Below are positions 52,907 through 62,432 of a DNA stretch of 64,000 bases, piece after piece (the stretch's first letter is position 1; every line of letters begins with the position of its first letter). The notes under the pieces are model-generated. The model was not told the origin of the DNA. It saw only the letters and a program-made list of their open reading frames with translations, and did no database searches. The position numbers and the translations under genes are program-made. The stretch comes from Streptomyces sp. NBC_00236 (lineage in GTDB: Bacteria > Actinomycetota > Actinomycetes > Streptomycetales > Streptomycetaceae), in NCBI RefSeq assembly GCF_036195045.1, contig NZ_CP108100.1, positions 1,302,001-1,366,000 of the forward strand, read 5' to 3'.

Positions 52907-54157
52907 TCAGGCCGCGGGGCGGGCCATGGCGGCGACGAACGCACGCTCGACGTCGGCGGTGGAGAGCACTCCGTAGATCTCGCCAGTGTCCTCGACGACG
53001 AGGTACTCGGTGGCGGGGCTGGCCTTGAGGCGGTCCAGGAGGGCCTCGCCGGCCAGTTCGGCGGAGACCTTCATGCCGTCGGTGAGGTCCTGGGCGAGGC
53101 CGCTGACGGCGACCCAGGGGCGGCGGTGTTCGGGGACGGCGACGATGGCGGCCTCCCGGACGACGGCCCGGGGCTCACCGGTCCCGTCGACGACGACGAG
53201 GGCGCGGGCGCCCGCCTCGTTGGCCCGCCGCAGGGCCTCGGAGAGCGGGGTGCTCGCCTCTACGGGGACGGCGCGCCGGGTGAGGGTGCGGGCCTGCAGG
53301 TCGGGGAGGTGTTCGCGGAGCCGGGCCATGCGCAGGCTGTTGCCCGCGCCGGTCCAGATGATGGCGGCGAGGATCGCGGCGAGCAGGGCGTCGGTGACGG
53401 TGTCCATGCCGCTGATCTCGCGGTCGCCGCTCCCGAGGACGTCGGTGTGGGTGAGGAGGGGCAGGCCGATGAGGGTGACGACGGCGAGGGCGCGGCCGAC
53501 CCACGCGGCGGCGACGGTGCCGCTCATCGGCCGGCCGGTGATCTTCCAGACGATGGCGCGGAGCATCCGGCCTCCGTCGAGCGGGAGGCCGGGCAGGAGG
53601 TTGAACGCGGCGACGATGAGGTTGGAGATCATCAGTCCGCCGAGCAGCACGCCGGGCACGGTGCCGGCCTCGACGAACTTCATCGGGACGTAGAAGACGC
53701 CTGCCAGGACGAGGGAGAGCAGCGGGCCGACGAAGGCGAGGACGAATTCGCGGCCGGGGGTCTCGGACTCCTTCTCGATCTCGGAGACACCGCCGAAGAA
53801 CTGGAGCTGGATCCGGCGGACCGGGAGCTTGTAGCGCAGGGCGGCGACCGTGTGGGCGAGTTCGTGGACGAGCACGGAGGCGTAGAAGGCGATCGCGAAG
53901 AAGAGGGCGACCAGGTAGCGCGCCGCGCCGAGGTCGGGCAGGACACGGTCGAGCTGGCCGCCGAAGACCCAGGTGATCAGGGCTGCCACGACGAACCAGC
54001 TGGGCGCGACGTAGACGGGCACGCCGAAGGGGCGGCCCATGAGGATGCCGCCTCCGGGATCCTCCTTGCGTCCCGGTGCGCCCTTGTCGGGGCCGTCGCC
54101 GGGGCCCGTACCCCCTGGGCCGGGCTGCGGCTGCCCGCTGTTGCCGCTCTCGTCCAC
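52907..54157 (-). CDS. Site-2 protease family metalloprotease with CBS domains (Rip3-like)
   Basis: 416-residue intramembrane M50 zinc protease. A Gly/Pro-rich cytoplasmic leader of ~38 residues is followed by membrane segments. The zinc motif HELAH is at residues 98-102 and the second motif is LLPGLPLDGGRMLRAIVW. The C-terminal ~130 residues form a CBS pair (VEASTPLSEALRRANEAGARALVVVD.., ..VVEDTGEIYGVLSTADVERAFV). Candidate for regulated intramembrane proteolysis. Whether it cleaves the RskA-like anti-sigma factor in this window is unknown. GTG start. It overlaps no neighbour. Confidence 0.92.
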   Translation of the reverse strand: MDESGNSGQPQPGPGGTGPGDGPDKGAPGRKEDPGGGILMGRPFGVPVYVAPSWFVVAALITWVFGGQLDRVLPDLGAARYLVALFFAIAFYASVLVHELAHTVAALRYKLPVRRIQLQFFGGVSEIEKESETPGREFVLAFVGPLLSLVLAGVFYVPMKFVEAGTVPGVLLGGLMISNLIVAAFNLLPGLPLDGGRMLRAIVWKITGRPMSGTVAAAWVGRALAVVTLIGLPLLTHTDVLGSGDREISGMDTVTDALLAAILAAIIWTGAGNSLRMARLREHLPDLQARTLTRRAVPVEASTPLSEALRRANEAGARALVVVDGTGEPRAVVREAAIVAVPEHRRPWVAVSGLAQDLTDGMKVSAELAGEALLDRLKASPATEYLVVEDTGEIYGVLSTADVERAFVAAMARPAA

Positions 54158-54263
54158 GAGGTCCCTTCGGTCGGTGCCGTTTCGGCACGATCATGCAGTG
54201 TTCGAGGGTCTGTGGTCGATGGTATGCCGATTGATGTCAGTGGCGGGTCGTAGGGTCTTCGTC

Positions 54264-55175
54264 ATGACCTCAGTACCGCGGCCGCCCCAGCCGCCCTCGT
54301 CCCTTTCGCCGTCGCGGGCGAGCGATTTCATGCAGTGCCCCCTGCTGTACCGGTTCCGGGTCATCGACAAGCTGCCGCAGAAGCCCAGTGAGGCGGCTAC
54401 CCGGGGCACGCTGGTGCATGCGGTGCTGGAGCGGCTGTTCGACAATCCCGCGCCGGAGCGCACACCGGGCCGGGCCACGTCGTTGATCCCGGCCCAGTGG
54501 GACCGGCTGCTGGAGTCGAAGCCGGAGCTGGCGGAGCTGTTCGCCGAGGACCCGGAGGGCGAGCGGCTCGCGCGGTGGCTGTCGGAGGCGGAGCGGCTGG
54601 TGGAGCGCTGGTTCTCACTGGAGGATCCGACGCGCCTGGAGCCGGCCGAGCGGGAGATGTTCGTCGAGACGGAGCTGGAGTCGGGTCTGCGGCTGCGCGG
54701 GGTGATCGACCGGATCGACGTGGCGCCGACGGGCGAGGTCCGGATCGTGGACTACAAGACGGGGAAGGCGCCGCGTCCGGAGTACGCGGAGGGCGCGCTC
54801 TTCCAGATGAAGTTCTACGCGCTGGTGATCTGGCGGCTCAAGGGCGTGGTGCCGCGCCGGCTCCAGCTGGTCTATCTGGGCAGCGGCGACGTGATGACGT
54901 ACGACCCGGTGGTCGCGGACCTGGAGCGGGTGGAGCGCAAGCTGCTGGCGCTCTGGGATGCGATCTCGCTGGCGACGGAGACCGGTGAGTGGCGGCCGCG
55001 GCCGACGAAGCTGTGCGGCTGGTGCGATCATCAGGCGCTCTGTCCCGAATTCGGTGGGACTCCCCCGGTGTATCCGCTGTCGGTGCGCCCGGCGGAATCG
55101 ACGCAGGATGTCCAGGGCAGAATGGACCCGGTCCGGGCTGAGACCGGCCTGCCCGGTGCCCTTGAAGGACATTGA
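54264..55175 (+). CDS. RecB-family exonuclease with Fe-S cluster motif
   Basis: 303-residue PD-(D/E)XK nuclease. SLSPSRASDFMQCPLLYRFRVIDKLP carries the first Cys, LRGVIDRIDVAPTGEVRIVDYKTGKAP is the catalytic core, and CGWCDHQALCPEF holds the remaining Cys of an AddB-type [4Fe-4S] site. A homologue lies beside trmI in mycobacteria (Rv2119c). It should act in DNA processing or repair. ATG 54264 follows TAGGG; the reading frame is open upstream but lacks a better start. Confidence 0.9.
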   Translation: MTSVPRPPQPPSSLSPSRASDFMQCPLLYRFRVIDKLPQKPSEAATRGTLVHAVLERLFDNPAPERTPGRATSLIPAQWDRLLESKPELAELFAEDPEGERLARWLSEAERLVERWFSLEDPTRLEPAEREMFVETELESGLRLRGVIDRIDVAPTGEVRIVDYKTGKAPRPEYAEGALFQMKFYALVIWRLKGVVPRRLQLVYLGSGDVMTYDPVVADLERVERKLLALWDAISLATETGEWRPRPTKLCGWCDHQALCPEFGGTPPVYPLSVRPAESTQDVQGRMDPVRAETGLPGALEGH

Positions 55176-55184
55176 GGAGATCCC

Positions 55185-55856
55185 GTGGCAATCCGCGTCC
55201 TACTGGTCGACGACCAACCGCTGCTGCGCACCGGCTTCCGGATGATTCTGGAGGCGGAGGGCGACCTCGCGGTGGTGGGCGAGGCCGGTGACGGTCTCCA
55301 GGCGCTCGACCAGGTGCGGGCACTGCAGCCCGATGTGGTGCTGATGGACATCCGGATGCCGCGGATGGACGGCGTCGAGGCGACGCGTCAGATCACCGGC
55401 CCGGGCCGGGACGGCCCGGCGAAGGTGCTGGTGCTGACGACGTTCGACCTCGACGAGTACGTGGTGGAGGCGCTGCGCGCCGGCGCCAGCGGCTTCCTGC
55501 TGAAGGACGCCCCGGCCAATGAGCTGGTACAGGCGATCCGGGTGGTCGCGGGTGGCGAGGCGATGCTCGCGCCGAGCATCACGCGCCGGCTGCTCGACAA
55601 GTACGCGGACCACCTGCCGTCCGGCGAGGAGCCGGTCCCGGACACCCTGCACACGCTCACGGACCGTGAGGTGGAGGTCCTGAAGCTGGTGGCACGCGGC
55701 CTGTCGAACGCGGAGATCGCCGCCGATCTGTTCGTCAGTGAGACCACGGTCAAGACGCATGTGGGTCATGTGCTGACGAAACTGGGCCTGCGCGACCGGG
55801 TGCAGGCCGCGGTGTACGCGTACGAGAGCGGACTGGTGCGCCCCGGCGCCCAGTGA
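55185..55856 (+). CDS. NarL/FixJ-family response regulator
   Basis: 223 residues. The receiver domain covers about 1-120 with acidic pair Asp9-Asp10, phospho-acceptor Asp55 (VVLMDIRMPRMDG), Thr in VLTTFD, and Lys in FLLKDAPANELV. The LuxR-type HTH covers about 155-215 (LTDREVEVLKLVARGLSNAEIAADLFVSETTVKTHVGHVLTKLGLRDRVQAAVYAYE). GTG with GAGGAG nine bases after the RecB-family stop, so the two may be co-expressed. No sensor kinase is adjacent, so it is an orphan. Confidence 0.93.
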   Translation: MAIRVLLVDDQPLLRTGFRMILEAEGDLAVVGEAGDGLQALDQVRALQPDVVLMDIRMPRMDGVEATRQITGPGRDGPAKVLVLTTFDLDEYVVEALRAGASGFLLKDAPANELVQAIRVVAGGEAMLAPSITRRLLDKYADHLPSGEEPVPDTLHTLTDREVEVLKLVARGLSNAEIAADLFVSETTVKTHVGHVLTKLGLRDRVQAAVYAYESGLVRPGAQ

Positions 55857-55893
55857 CCCTTCGGGGGGGCCGGGGCCGGGGCGGCATCGTGTG

Positions 55894-57489
55894 TCAGCTT
55901 CGGCCGAGCTCCCACAGCTGGAGGTCGGCGGAGGAGGTGACCGCCCATTCGACGCCGGTGAGTCCCTCGCGGGAGGCGACGTACTGCTTGCCCTGCCAGA
56001 CCGGGAGGACGGGGACGTCCTCGGCGACGATGTCCTGGAGCTGCTGGAAGGTCCTGGTGGCGGCGCTGCGGTCGTCCTCGCGGCGGGACTGCGGGATGAG
56101 GGTCTCCTGAGCCAGGGTCGACCGGTAGGGCGAGTTGAGGAAGTTGTCCTTGTCGAGGAACGGCGCCGTGTAGTTGTCCGGGTCCGGGAAGTCGGGGAAC
56201 CAGCCCATGCCGTAGGCGGCGTAGTCGCCGCGTACCTCGGCCGGGCGGTACTTCGCCCAGGGGGTGCCTTCGACGGAGATGTCGAACAGCCCGGTGTCGT
56301 TGAACTGCTTCTTCAGCGTCCGGAACTCTGCGGCGGTGGCCTCGCCGTAGTGGTCGGTCGTGTAGTGCAGGGTGAACTTCACCGGTGTGTGGATCCCGGC
56401 GGCCTTCAGGATGGCAGCGGCCTTGGTGGCGCTGGGCTCGCCGTACTTGTTGAAGAACGAGTTGGTGTGCCCGGTGATGCTGGACGGGATCAGTGAGTAG
56501 AGCGGCTCGGCCGTCGTCCCGTAGACCTCGCTCGCGATCTGACCGCGGTCGATGATCTGGGCCATGGCCTGGCGGACCGCCTTGTTCTTCACGGCGGGGT
56601 CCTCGGTGTCGAAGCCGAGGTAACTGATCGCGAGGCCGGGCATCTCGGTGAGCTTGACGTCGTCCCTGGGCTTTTCCAGCATCTGCTGGGCCTGCTCCGG
56701 CGACATGGTCCGGGTCATCATGTCGATCTTCTTCTCGTCGAGCGCCTTGCCCATGGCAGTGGCGTCGGGGAAGAGATCGAGCTCGACCTTTTCGTTCATC
56801 ACCTTCAGGTCCCCCTTGTAACGGGGGTTCTTGGTGAAGACGACTTTCACGACCTGGTCGTTCTTCACTTCGGGCTTCATGGTGTACGGGCCGGAACCGT
56901 CCACCTGGAATCCGCTGCGCGCGGAGGTCGCCGGATATTTGGCCTTCTGGACAATTCCGGCGGGCGGCGTGGAGAGCTTGTAGGGGAAGGTCGCGTCCGA
57001 GGTCCGGAGGTGGAATATGACTTCGCGATCGCCCTTGGTCTCGACGGTGTCGATGTTGTTGAGCAGGGACACCGGTCCGTTGGTGGACTTGATCCGGATG
57101 ACGCGGTCGATGGAGTACTTGACGTCCTCGGCGGTGACCGCGCTGCCGTCGGCGAATTCGAGTCCCGCGCGCAGTTTGCAGCGGTAGCTCTCGTTCGCCG
57201 TGTCCGTGAAGGTGCAGCTCTCGGCCGCCTCGGGCACGGGCAGGCCGCCACCCCGGGGGACGTGCATGAGGGTCTGGACCGTCTGCCGCAGCACGTTCCA
57301 GACGCCCGCCTCGTAGCCGATGGCGGGGTCGAGGGGTGCCGGGGCCTCCTCGGAGGCGACGAACTGGTCCGTAGTGCCGACAACGATGGCGCCACTGCCA
57401 TCGCTCCCGCCGCCCGATGCGCCGCAGGCGGCGAGTACGGGCGCGAGCAGGCCGACGACGGCCGGCAGCACCAGAGTCTTGCGGTTCAT
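55894..57489 (-). CDS. ABC transporter substrate-binding lipoprotein, oligopeptide/dipeptide type (SBP_bac_5)
   Basis: 531-residue extracellular binding protein. The signal peptide has lipobox LAAC with Cys22. The large bilobed SBP_bac_5 domain includes LEFADGSAVTAEDVKYSIDRVI, VDGSGPYTMKPEVKNDQVVKVVFTKNPRYKG, NKAVRQAMAQIIDRGQIASEVYG, and YGMGWFPDFPDPDNYTAPFL. It captures peptides or similar solutes. No permease or ATPase genes are beside it, so it must work with components encoded elsewhere or signal independently. A Crp-like palindrome lies about 240 bases upstream. Confidence 0.92.
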   Translation of the reverse strand: MNRKTLVLPAVVGLLAPVLAACGASGGGSDGSGAIVVGTTDQFVASEEAPAPLDPAIGYEAGVWNVLRQTVQTLMHVPRGGGLPVPEAAESCTFTDTANESYRCKLRAGLEFADGSAVTAEDVKYSIDRVIRIKSTNGPVSLLNNIDTVETKGDREVIFHLRTSDATFPYKLSTPPAGIVQKAKYPATSARSGFQVDGSGPYTMKPEVKNDQVVKVVFTKNPRYKGDLKVMNEKVELDLFPDATAMGKALDEKKIDMMTRTMSPEQAQQMLEKPRDDVKLTEMPGLAISYLGFDTEDPAVKNKAVRQAMAQIIDRGQIASEVYGTTAEPLYSLIPSSITGHTNSFFNKYGEPSATKAAAILKAAGIHTPVKFTLHYTTDHYGEATAAEFRTLKKQFNDTGLFDISVEGTPWAKYRPAEVRGDYAAYGMGWFPDFPDPDNYTAPFLDKDNFLNSPYRSTLAQETLIPQSRREDDRSAATRTFQQLQDIVAEDVPVLPVWQGKQYVASREGLTGVEWAVTSSADLQLWELGRS

Positions 57490-57861
57490 CGTGGACGTTC
57501 TCCCTCATGCGGTCATGGAGAAAACGACATTAGTAGCCGCCGCCGGTGGGCCCGGACCGGTTCCGCGCCCCGGGTATTCAGAAAGACCGGGAAGTCAACG
57601 GCGAGTAAATTTCCCGCTCCCGGAATCTCCCGGAATGATTCGTACACGGATTCACCAATCGGGACACTTGGGTACGTGCCCCGGGTGGCCGGACAGATTT
57701 CCGCCATCCCTCGATCGCGTGAAGAGTGACGAACGTCACGCGATGGACCTCCTTGCGCTTTGGCATGTCCCCGCCTTGTCGACACCATGGTGCGACACAA
57801 AACGCACGCCTTTTCGCGAGAGATTTTCCATTCATTCACAGAAATACTCTCGGTGTGCGGA
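57490..57861. other. 372-bp intergenic region upstream of the binding-protein gene
   Basis: No ORF with plausible codon use is present. It is less GC-rich than its surroundings. It holds a Crp-like site (57726-57739) and a CACCATGGTG palindrome at about 57783-57792. It most likely contains the promoter of the binding-protein gene and the 3' end of the HAD-gene transcript. Confidence 0.6.
57726..57739. promoter_or_regulatory. Crp-like palindrome upstream of the binding-protein gene
   Basis: GTGACGAACGTCAC is a perfect inverted repeat (GTGACG-AA-CGTCAC) that fits GTG-N6-GNCAC. It is the second such site in the window, along with 2732-2745. Both lie upstream of solute-uptake genes. Confidence 0.45.
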
Positions 57862-58563
57862 TCACCGCATTCCGGTGACCAGTCCCCGGAGAAACGCGAG
57901 ATCGACTTCTTCGAGCGACCCGACGACGACCCGGCCGGCGGCCGGTGCGATCGGCGATACGGACGGTACGGCGACCACTCGGCACCCCGCGGCCTCCGCG
58001 GCGGCCACGCCGGTCGCGGTGTCCTCGATGACGGCGCAGAGCCGGGGGTCGGCCCCGAAGCCGCTCGCGGCCGTGAGGTAGGGCTCCGGGTGGGGCTTCG
58101 TGCGGGTGACCTCATCACCCGCGACGGTGAGCGCGAAGTGGTGACGGCCCACCGAGTCCAGGACCCGGTCGATGATCCGGCGGTGCGAGGCGGAGACGAG
58201 CGCCGTGGGCACCTCGTGTCTCGCGAGCTCGGCAAGCAGCCGGGCCGCTCCCGGCATCAACGGCACACCGTCGGCGATGCGCTTCTCGAAGCGGTCGTTG
58301 AGCAGCACGGTCAGCTCGTCGAGGGTGACGTCCGCCCCCGTGACGTCCATCAGGTATCCGGCGCTGCGGGTCATCGGACCGCCGACGACGACGTCCTTCC
58401 ACGCCTCGTCCAGCCGGTACCCCAGATCGGCGAAGACCGACACCTCTGCGTCCCACCAGAAGCCCTCGGTGTCGACCAGGGTGCCGTCCATGTCGAGGAG
58501 GACGGCCTGCAGGGCGGCGCCCTCGGCCGTACGGGTCGGGGACGCGGGGATCGTACTGGTCAT
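57862..58563 (-). CDS. HAD-superfamily phosphatase (beta-phosphoglucomutase/phosphatase subgroup)
   Basis: 233-residue HAD hydrolase. The motif I nucleophile Asp24 and acid/base Asp26 are in LLDMDGTLVDTEG, motif II is in ALVSASHRR, and motifs III-IV are in TRTKPHPEPYLTAA..CAVIEDTATGVAAAEAAG. It has a C1-type helical cap. It resembles sugar-phosphate phosphatases; the substrate is not predictable. ATG 58563 with GGAAGG upstream. It lies just downstream of metH but is separated by a terminator-like hairpin. Confidence 0.9.
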   Translation of the reverse strand: MTSTIPASPTRTAEGAALQAVLLDMDGTLVDTEGFWWDAEVSVFADLGYRLDEAWKDVVVGGPMTRSAGYLMDVTGADVTLDELTVLLNDRFEKRIADGVPLMPGAARLLAELARHEVPTALVSASHRRIIDRVLDSVGRHHFALTVAGDEVTRTKPHPEPYLTAASGFGADPRLCAVIEDTATGVAAAEAAGCRVVAVPSVSPIAPAAGRVVVGSLEEVDLAFLRGLVTGMR

Positions 58564-58590
58564 CCGGCACACCTTCCATGAGGGACGAGA

Positions 58591-58627
58591 AGGCCGGCCG
58601 CCTTTCCCGGAGGAGGGCGACCGGCCT
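58591..58627 (-). terminator. Terminator-like hairpin after metH
   Basis: AGGCCGGCCGCC and GGGCGACCGGCCT pair over about 11 bp with two bulged or mismatched bases, in the 118-bp gap between metH and the HAD gene. Confidence 0.6.
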
Positions 58628-58681
58628 GCACTGGACCGACCAGTGTACGACTCGTGCTGCTACCGCGCGTCGAACGGAGCC

Positions 58682-61600
58682 TTACCGCGCGTTGAAGTAC
58701 TTCGCTTCGGGGTGGTGGATGACGATCGCGTCGGTGGACTGCTCGGGGTGGAGCTGGAACTCCTCCGACAGGTGGACCCCGATCCGCTCGGGCTGGAGCA
58801 GGTCGGCGATCTTCGCCCGGTCCTCCAGGTCCGGGCACGCACCGTAACCGAGGGAGAAGCGCGCACCGCGGTACTTGAGCGCGAACATGTCCTCGACATC
58901 GGCCGGGTCGTCGCCCGCGAAGCCGAGCTCGGAGCGGACCCGGGCGTGCCAGTACTCGGCGAGGGCCTCCGCGAGCTGGACGGACAGGCCGTGCAGCTCC
59001 AGGTAGTCGCGGTAGGAGTTGGCTTCGAAGAGCTTGGCGGTCTCGCCGCCGATCTTCGAACCGACGGTGACGACCTGGAGGCCGATGACGTCCGTCTCGC
59101 CGGACTCCTCGGGGCGGAAGAAGTCCGCGAGGCACAGTCGGCGGCCGCGGCGCTGGCGCGGGAAGGTGAAGCGGGTGCGCTCGGAGCCGTCCTCGTGGAG
59201 CAGGATCAGGTCGTCGCCCTTGGAGACGCAGGGGTAGTAGCCGTAGACGACGGCGGCCTCGAGGAGGTTCTCGGTGTGGAGCTTGTCGAGCCAGCCGCGC
59301 AGGTGCGGACGTCCCTCGGTCTCGACCAGTTCCTCGTACGTCGGTCCGTCACCGGCCCTGGCCTGCTTGAGGCCCCACTGGCCCTTGAAGAGCGCGCCCT
59401 CGTCGAGCCAGGAGGCGTACTCCTTGAGCTGGATGCCCTTGACGACGCGGCTGCCCCAGAACGGCGGGGTGGGGACGGGGTTGTCGACGGCGACGTCGGA
59501 GCGCACGCCCTCCTCCGGCTCCTCGACCTCCAGCACGGCCGTGTCGCGCTTGGGCACACGGCGCTGCTTGAGCTCGGGGAGAGTCGCGCCGGGGACGCCG
59601 CGCTTGACCGCGATCAGGGCGTCCATCAGGCGCAGGCCCTCGAAGGCGTCGCGGGCGTAGCGGACCTCGCCCTCGTAGATCTCGTGGAGGTCCTGCTCGA
59701 CGTAGGCGCGGGTCAGGGCGGCGCCGCCCAGGATGACCGGGTAGTCCGCGGCCAGCTTGCGCTGGTTGAGCTCCTGGAGGTTCTCCTTCATGATCACGGT
59801 GGACTTGACCAGGAGACCGGACATGCCGATGACGTCGGCCTTGTGCTCGTCGGCGGCTTCCAGGATCGCGGAGACGGGCTGCTTGATGCCGATGTTGACG
59901 ACGTTGTAGCCGTTGTTGGACAGGATGATGTCGACGAGGTTCTTGCCGATGTCATGGACGTCGCCGCGGACGGTGGCCAGCACGATGGTGCCCTTGCCCT
60001 CGGCGTCGGACTTCTCCATGTGCGGTTCCAGGTGGGCCACCGCGGTCTTCATGACCTCGGCGGACTGGAGCACGAACGGCAGCTGCATCTGGCCGGAGCC
60101 GAAGAGCTCGCCGACGACCTTCATGCCTGCCAGCAGGGTGTCGTTGACGATGTCCAGAGCCGGCCGGGTCTGCAGGGCCTCGTCGAGGTCGGCCTCCAGT
60201 CCCTTCTTCTCGCCGTCGATGATCCGGCGCTGGAGGCGCTCGTCGAGCGGCAGGGCGAGGAGTTCCTCGGCCTTGCCCTCCTTCATCGACTTCATGTTGA
60301 CGCCCTCGAACAGCTCCATGAGCCGCTGCAGCGGGTCGTAACCCTCGGAACGGCGGTCGTAGACCAGGTCGTGGGCGACCTTGACCTGCTCCTCGTCCAG
60401 GCGGGCGATCGGAAGGATCTTCGAGGCGTGCACGATCGCGGAGTCGAGACCCGCCTTGACGCACTCGTCGAGGAAGACGGAGTTCAGGACGACGCGGGCG
60501 GCCGGGTTGAGGCCGAAGGAGATGTTCGACAGGCCCAGCGTCGTCTGGACGTCGGGGTGGCGCTTCTTCAGCTCGCGAATGGCCTCGATGGTGGCGATGC
60601 CGTCCTTGCGGGACTCCTCCTGCCCGGTGCAGATGGTGAAGGTGAGGCAGTCGATGAGGATGTCCGACTCGTGGATGCCCCAGTTGGCGGTGAGGTCCTC
60701 GATGAGCCGCTCCGCGATGGCGACCTTGTGCTCGGCGGTGCGGGCCTGGCCCTCCTCGTCGATGGTCAGCGCGATGAGCGCGGCACCGTGCTCGGCGGCG
60801 AGCCGGGTGACCTGGACGAAGCGCGACTCGGGGCCGTCGCCGTCCTCGTAGTTCACCGAGTTCAGGACCGCGCGTCCGCCGAGCTTCTCCAGGCCGGCCC
60901 GCAGTACGGGCAGCTCCGTGGAGTCCAGCACGATCGGCAGGGTGGAGGCCGTGGCGAACCGTCCGGCCAGTTCCTTCATGTCGGCGACACCGTCGCGGCC
61001 GACGTAGTCGACGCAGAGGTCGAGCATGTGCGCGCCCTCGCGGATCTGGTCGCGGGCCATCTCCACACAGTCGTCCCAGCGGGCCTCCAGCATGGCCTCG
61101 CGGAACTTCTTCGAGCCGTTGGCGTTCGTACGCTCACCGATCGCGAGGTACGAGGTGTCCTGGCGGAACGGCACGGTCTGGTAGAGCGAGGCGGCGCCGG
61201 GCTCGGGGCGCGGGTCTCGCGGAGCGAGAGCGACACCGCGGACACGCTCGACCACCTGCCGCAGGTGCTCGGGCGTCGTACCGCAGCACCCCCCGACCAG
61301 CGACAGGCCGTACTCGCGCACGAACGTCTCCTGCGCGTCGGCGAGCTCCTCGGGCGACAAGGGGTAGTGCGCGCCGTCCTTGCCGAGCACGGGGAGACCG
61401 GCGTTGGGCATGCAGGAGATCGGGATGCGCGAGTGGCGGGCGAGGTAGCGCAGGTGCTCGCTCATCTCGGCGGGGCCGGTGGCGCAGTTCAGGCCGATGA
61501 GGTCGACGCCGAGCGGTTCCAGGGCGGTGAGCGCGGCGCCGATCTCGGAGCCGAGCAGCATGGTGCCGGTCGTCTCGACGGTGACGGAGCAGATCACCGG

Positions 61601-62194
61601 CAGATCGGCGCCGGTGGCCTCCAGGGCACGACGGGCGCCGATGACGGACGCCTTGGTCTGCAGCAGGTCCTGCGTCGTCTCCACCAGAAGGGCGTCGGCG
61701 CCGCCGGCGATCATGCCCTCGGCGTTCTGCTGGTAGGCGTCGCGGAGCTTGTCGTACGGGGCGTGGCCGAGGGTCGGCAGTTTCGTGCCCGGGCCCATCG
61801 AGCCCAGCACCCAGCGCTGCTGTCCGGTGGACGCGGTGAACTCGTCGGCGACCTCACGGGCGATACGCGCCCCGGACTCGGAGAGCTCGTACACCCGCTC
61901 GGGGATGTCGTACTCGCCGAGGGCTGCCAGGTTCGCACCGAAGGTGTTCGTCTCCACGCAGTCCACGCCGACGGCGAAGTACTCCTCGTGCACCGAGCGC
62001 ACGATGTCGGGGCGCGTGAGGTTGAGGATCTCGTTGCAGCCTTCGAGGTTCTCGAAGTCCTCGAGCGTGGGGTCCTGTGCCTGGAGCATGGTGCCCATGG
62101 CACCGTCGGCCACCACGACTCGGGTGGCGAGCGCCTCACGGAGGGCTGCGGCTCGGTTCCGGCTGTCGGCGGAAGGGGTCGGCGACGAGGCCAT
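58682..62194 (-). CDS. metH: Cobalamin-dependent methionine synthase
   Basis: 1170-residue enzyme that methylates homocysteine using 5-methyltetrahydrofolate. The homocysteine domain covers about 20-330 with zinc Cys in GLNCATGP and GGCCGTTPEH. The pterin domain covers about 350-620 (IGERTNANGSKKFREAML). The B12-binding domain has axial ligand His747 in GDVHDIGKN and IGMSGLLVKSTV. The C-terminal AdoMet reactivation domain ends with GYGACPDLEDRAKI. ATG 62194 follows AGGGAG and gives a full-length enzyme. I saw no cobalamin riboswitch in the ~200 bp upstream. Confidence 0.96.
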   Translation of the reverse strand: MASSPTPSADSRNRAAALREALATRVVVADGAMGTMLQAQDPTLEDFENLEGCNEILNLTRPDIVRSVHEEYFAVGVDCVETNTFGANLAALGEYDIPERVYELSESGARIAREVADEFTASTGQQRWVLGSMGPGTKLPTLGHAPYDKLRDAYQQNAEGMIAGGADALLVETTQDLLQTKASVIGARRALEATGADLPVICSVTVETTGTMLLGSEIGAALTALEPLGVDLIGLNCATGPAEMSEHLRYLARHSRIPISCMPNAGLPVLGKDGAHYPLSPEELADAQETFVREYGLSLVGGCCGTTPEHLRQVVERVRGVALAPRDPRPEPGAASLYQTVPFRQDTSYLAIGERTNANGSKKFREAMLEARWDDCVEMARDQIREGAHMLDLCVDYVGRDGVADMKELAGRFATASTLPIVLDSTELPVLRAGLEKLGGRAVLNSVNYEDGDGPESRFVQVTRLAAEHGAALIALTIDEEGQARTAEHKVAIAERLIEDLTANWGIHESDILIDCLTFTICTGQEESRKDGIATIEAIRELKKRHPDVQTTLGLSNISFGLNPAARVVLNSVFLDECVKAGLDSAIVHASKILPIARLDEEQVKVAHDLVYDRRSEGYDPLQRLMELFEGVNMKSMKEGKAEELLALPLDERLQRRIIDGEKKGLEADLDEALQTRPALDIVNDTLLAGMKVVGELFGSGQMQLPFVLQSAEVMKTAVAHLEPHMEKSDAEGKGTIVLATVRGDVHDIGKNLVDIILSNNGYNVVNIGIKQPVSAILEAADEHKADVIGMSGLLVKSTVIMKENLQELNQRKLAADYPVILGGAALTRAYVEQDLHEIYEGEVRYARDAFEGLRLMDALIAVKRGVPGATLPELKQRRVPKRDTAVLEVEEPEEGVRSDVAVDNPVPTPPFWGSRVVKGIQLKEYASWLDEGALFKGQWGLKQARAGDGPTYEELVETEGRPHLRGWLDKLHTENLLEAAVVYGYYPCVSKGDDLILLHEDGSERTRFTFPRQRRGRRLCLADFFRPEESGETDVIGLQVVTVGSKIGGETAKLFEANSYRDYLELHGLSVQLAEALAEYWHARVRSELGFAGDDPADVEDMFALKYRGARFSLGYGACPDLEDRAKIADLLQPERIGVHLSEEFQLHPEQSTDAIVIHHPEAKYFNAR

Positions 62195-62371
62195 GGATGT
62201 ACTCCCTGGGATGCGACGGCTGTCGGCTTTGCGGCTTCGGCGGAAGGCGCACCCGGCCAGGGTAGCCGGGCGGCGTCCCGGGCCGTCACTCTGTCCCACG
62301 AATCGGACTGCATGCTGTTCAGGCGGTCTTCCGGGGTGTCGGGGTGCCGCAGAATTCCTGCGCGATCGAGC

Positions 62372-62411
62372 ATCGGTCGGCATCGACCGATAGTGTTCAG
62401 CATTGTCGAAC
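62372..62411. promoter_or_regulatory. Tandem operators upstream of gylR
   Basis: Two dyads lie 20 bp apart: ATCGGTCG-GCAT-CGACCGAT (62372-62391) and GTTCAGCATTGTCGAAC (62395-62411). The second matches 14-15 of 17 bases of the site before glpF (63296-63312). Likely GylR autoregulatory operators. Confidence 0.65.
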
Positions 62412-62432
62412 GAGGTGGAGGAGTACGGCGCG

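Noticed and set aside
57783-57792. CACCATGGTG palindrome as an operator
   Set aside because: The dyad does not extend beyond ten bases, is not repeated at related genes, and could be chance.
62195-62432. Cobalamin riboswitch in front of metH
   Set aside because: I looked for the conserved B12-box and core segments on the minus strand and did not see them. The region instead holds operator dyads for gylR.
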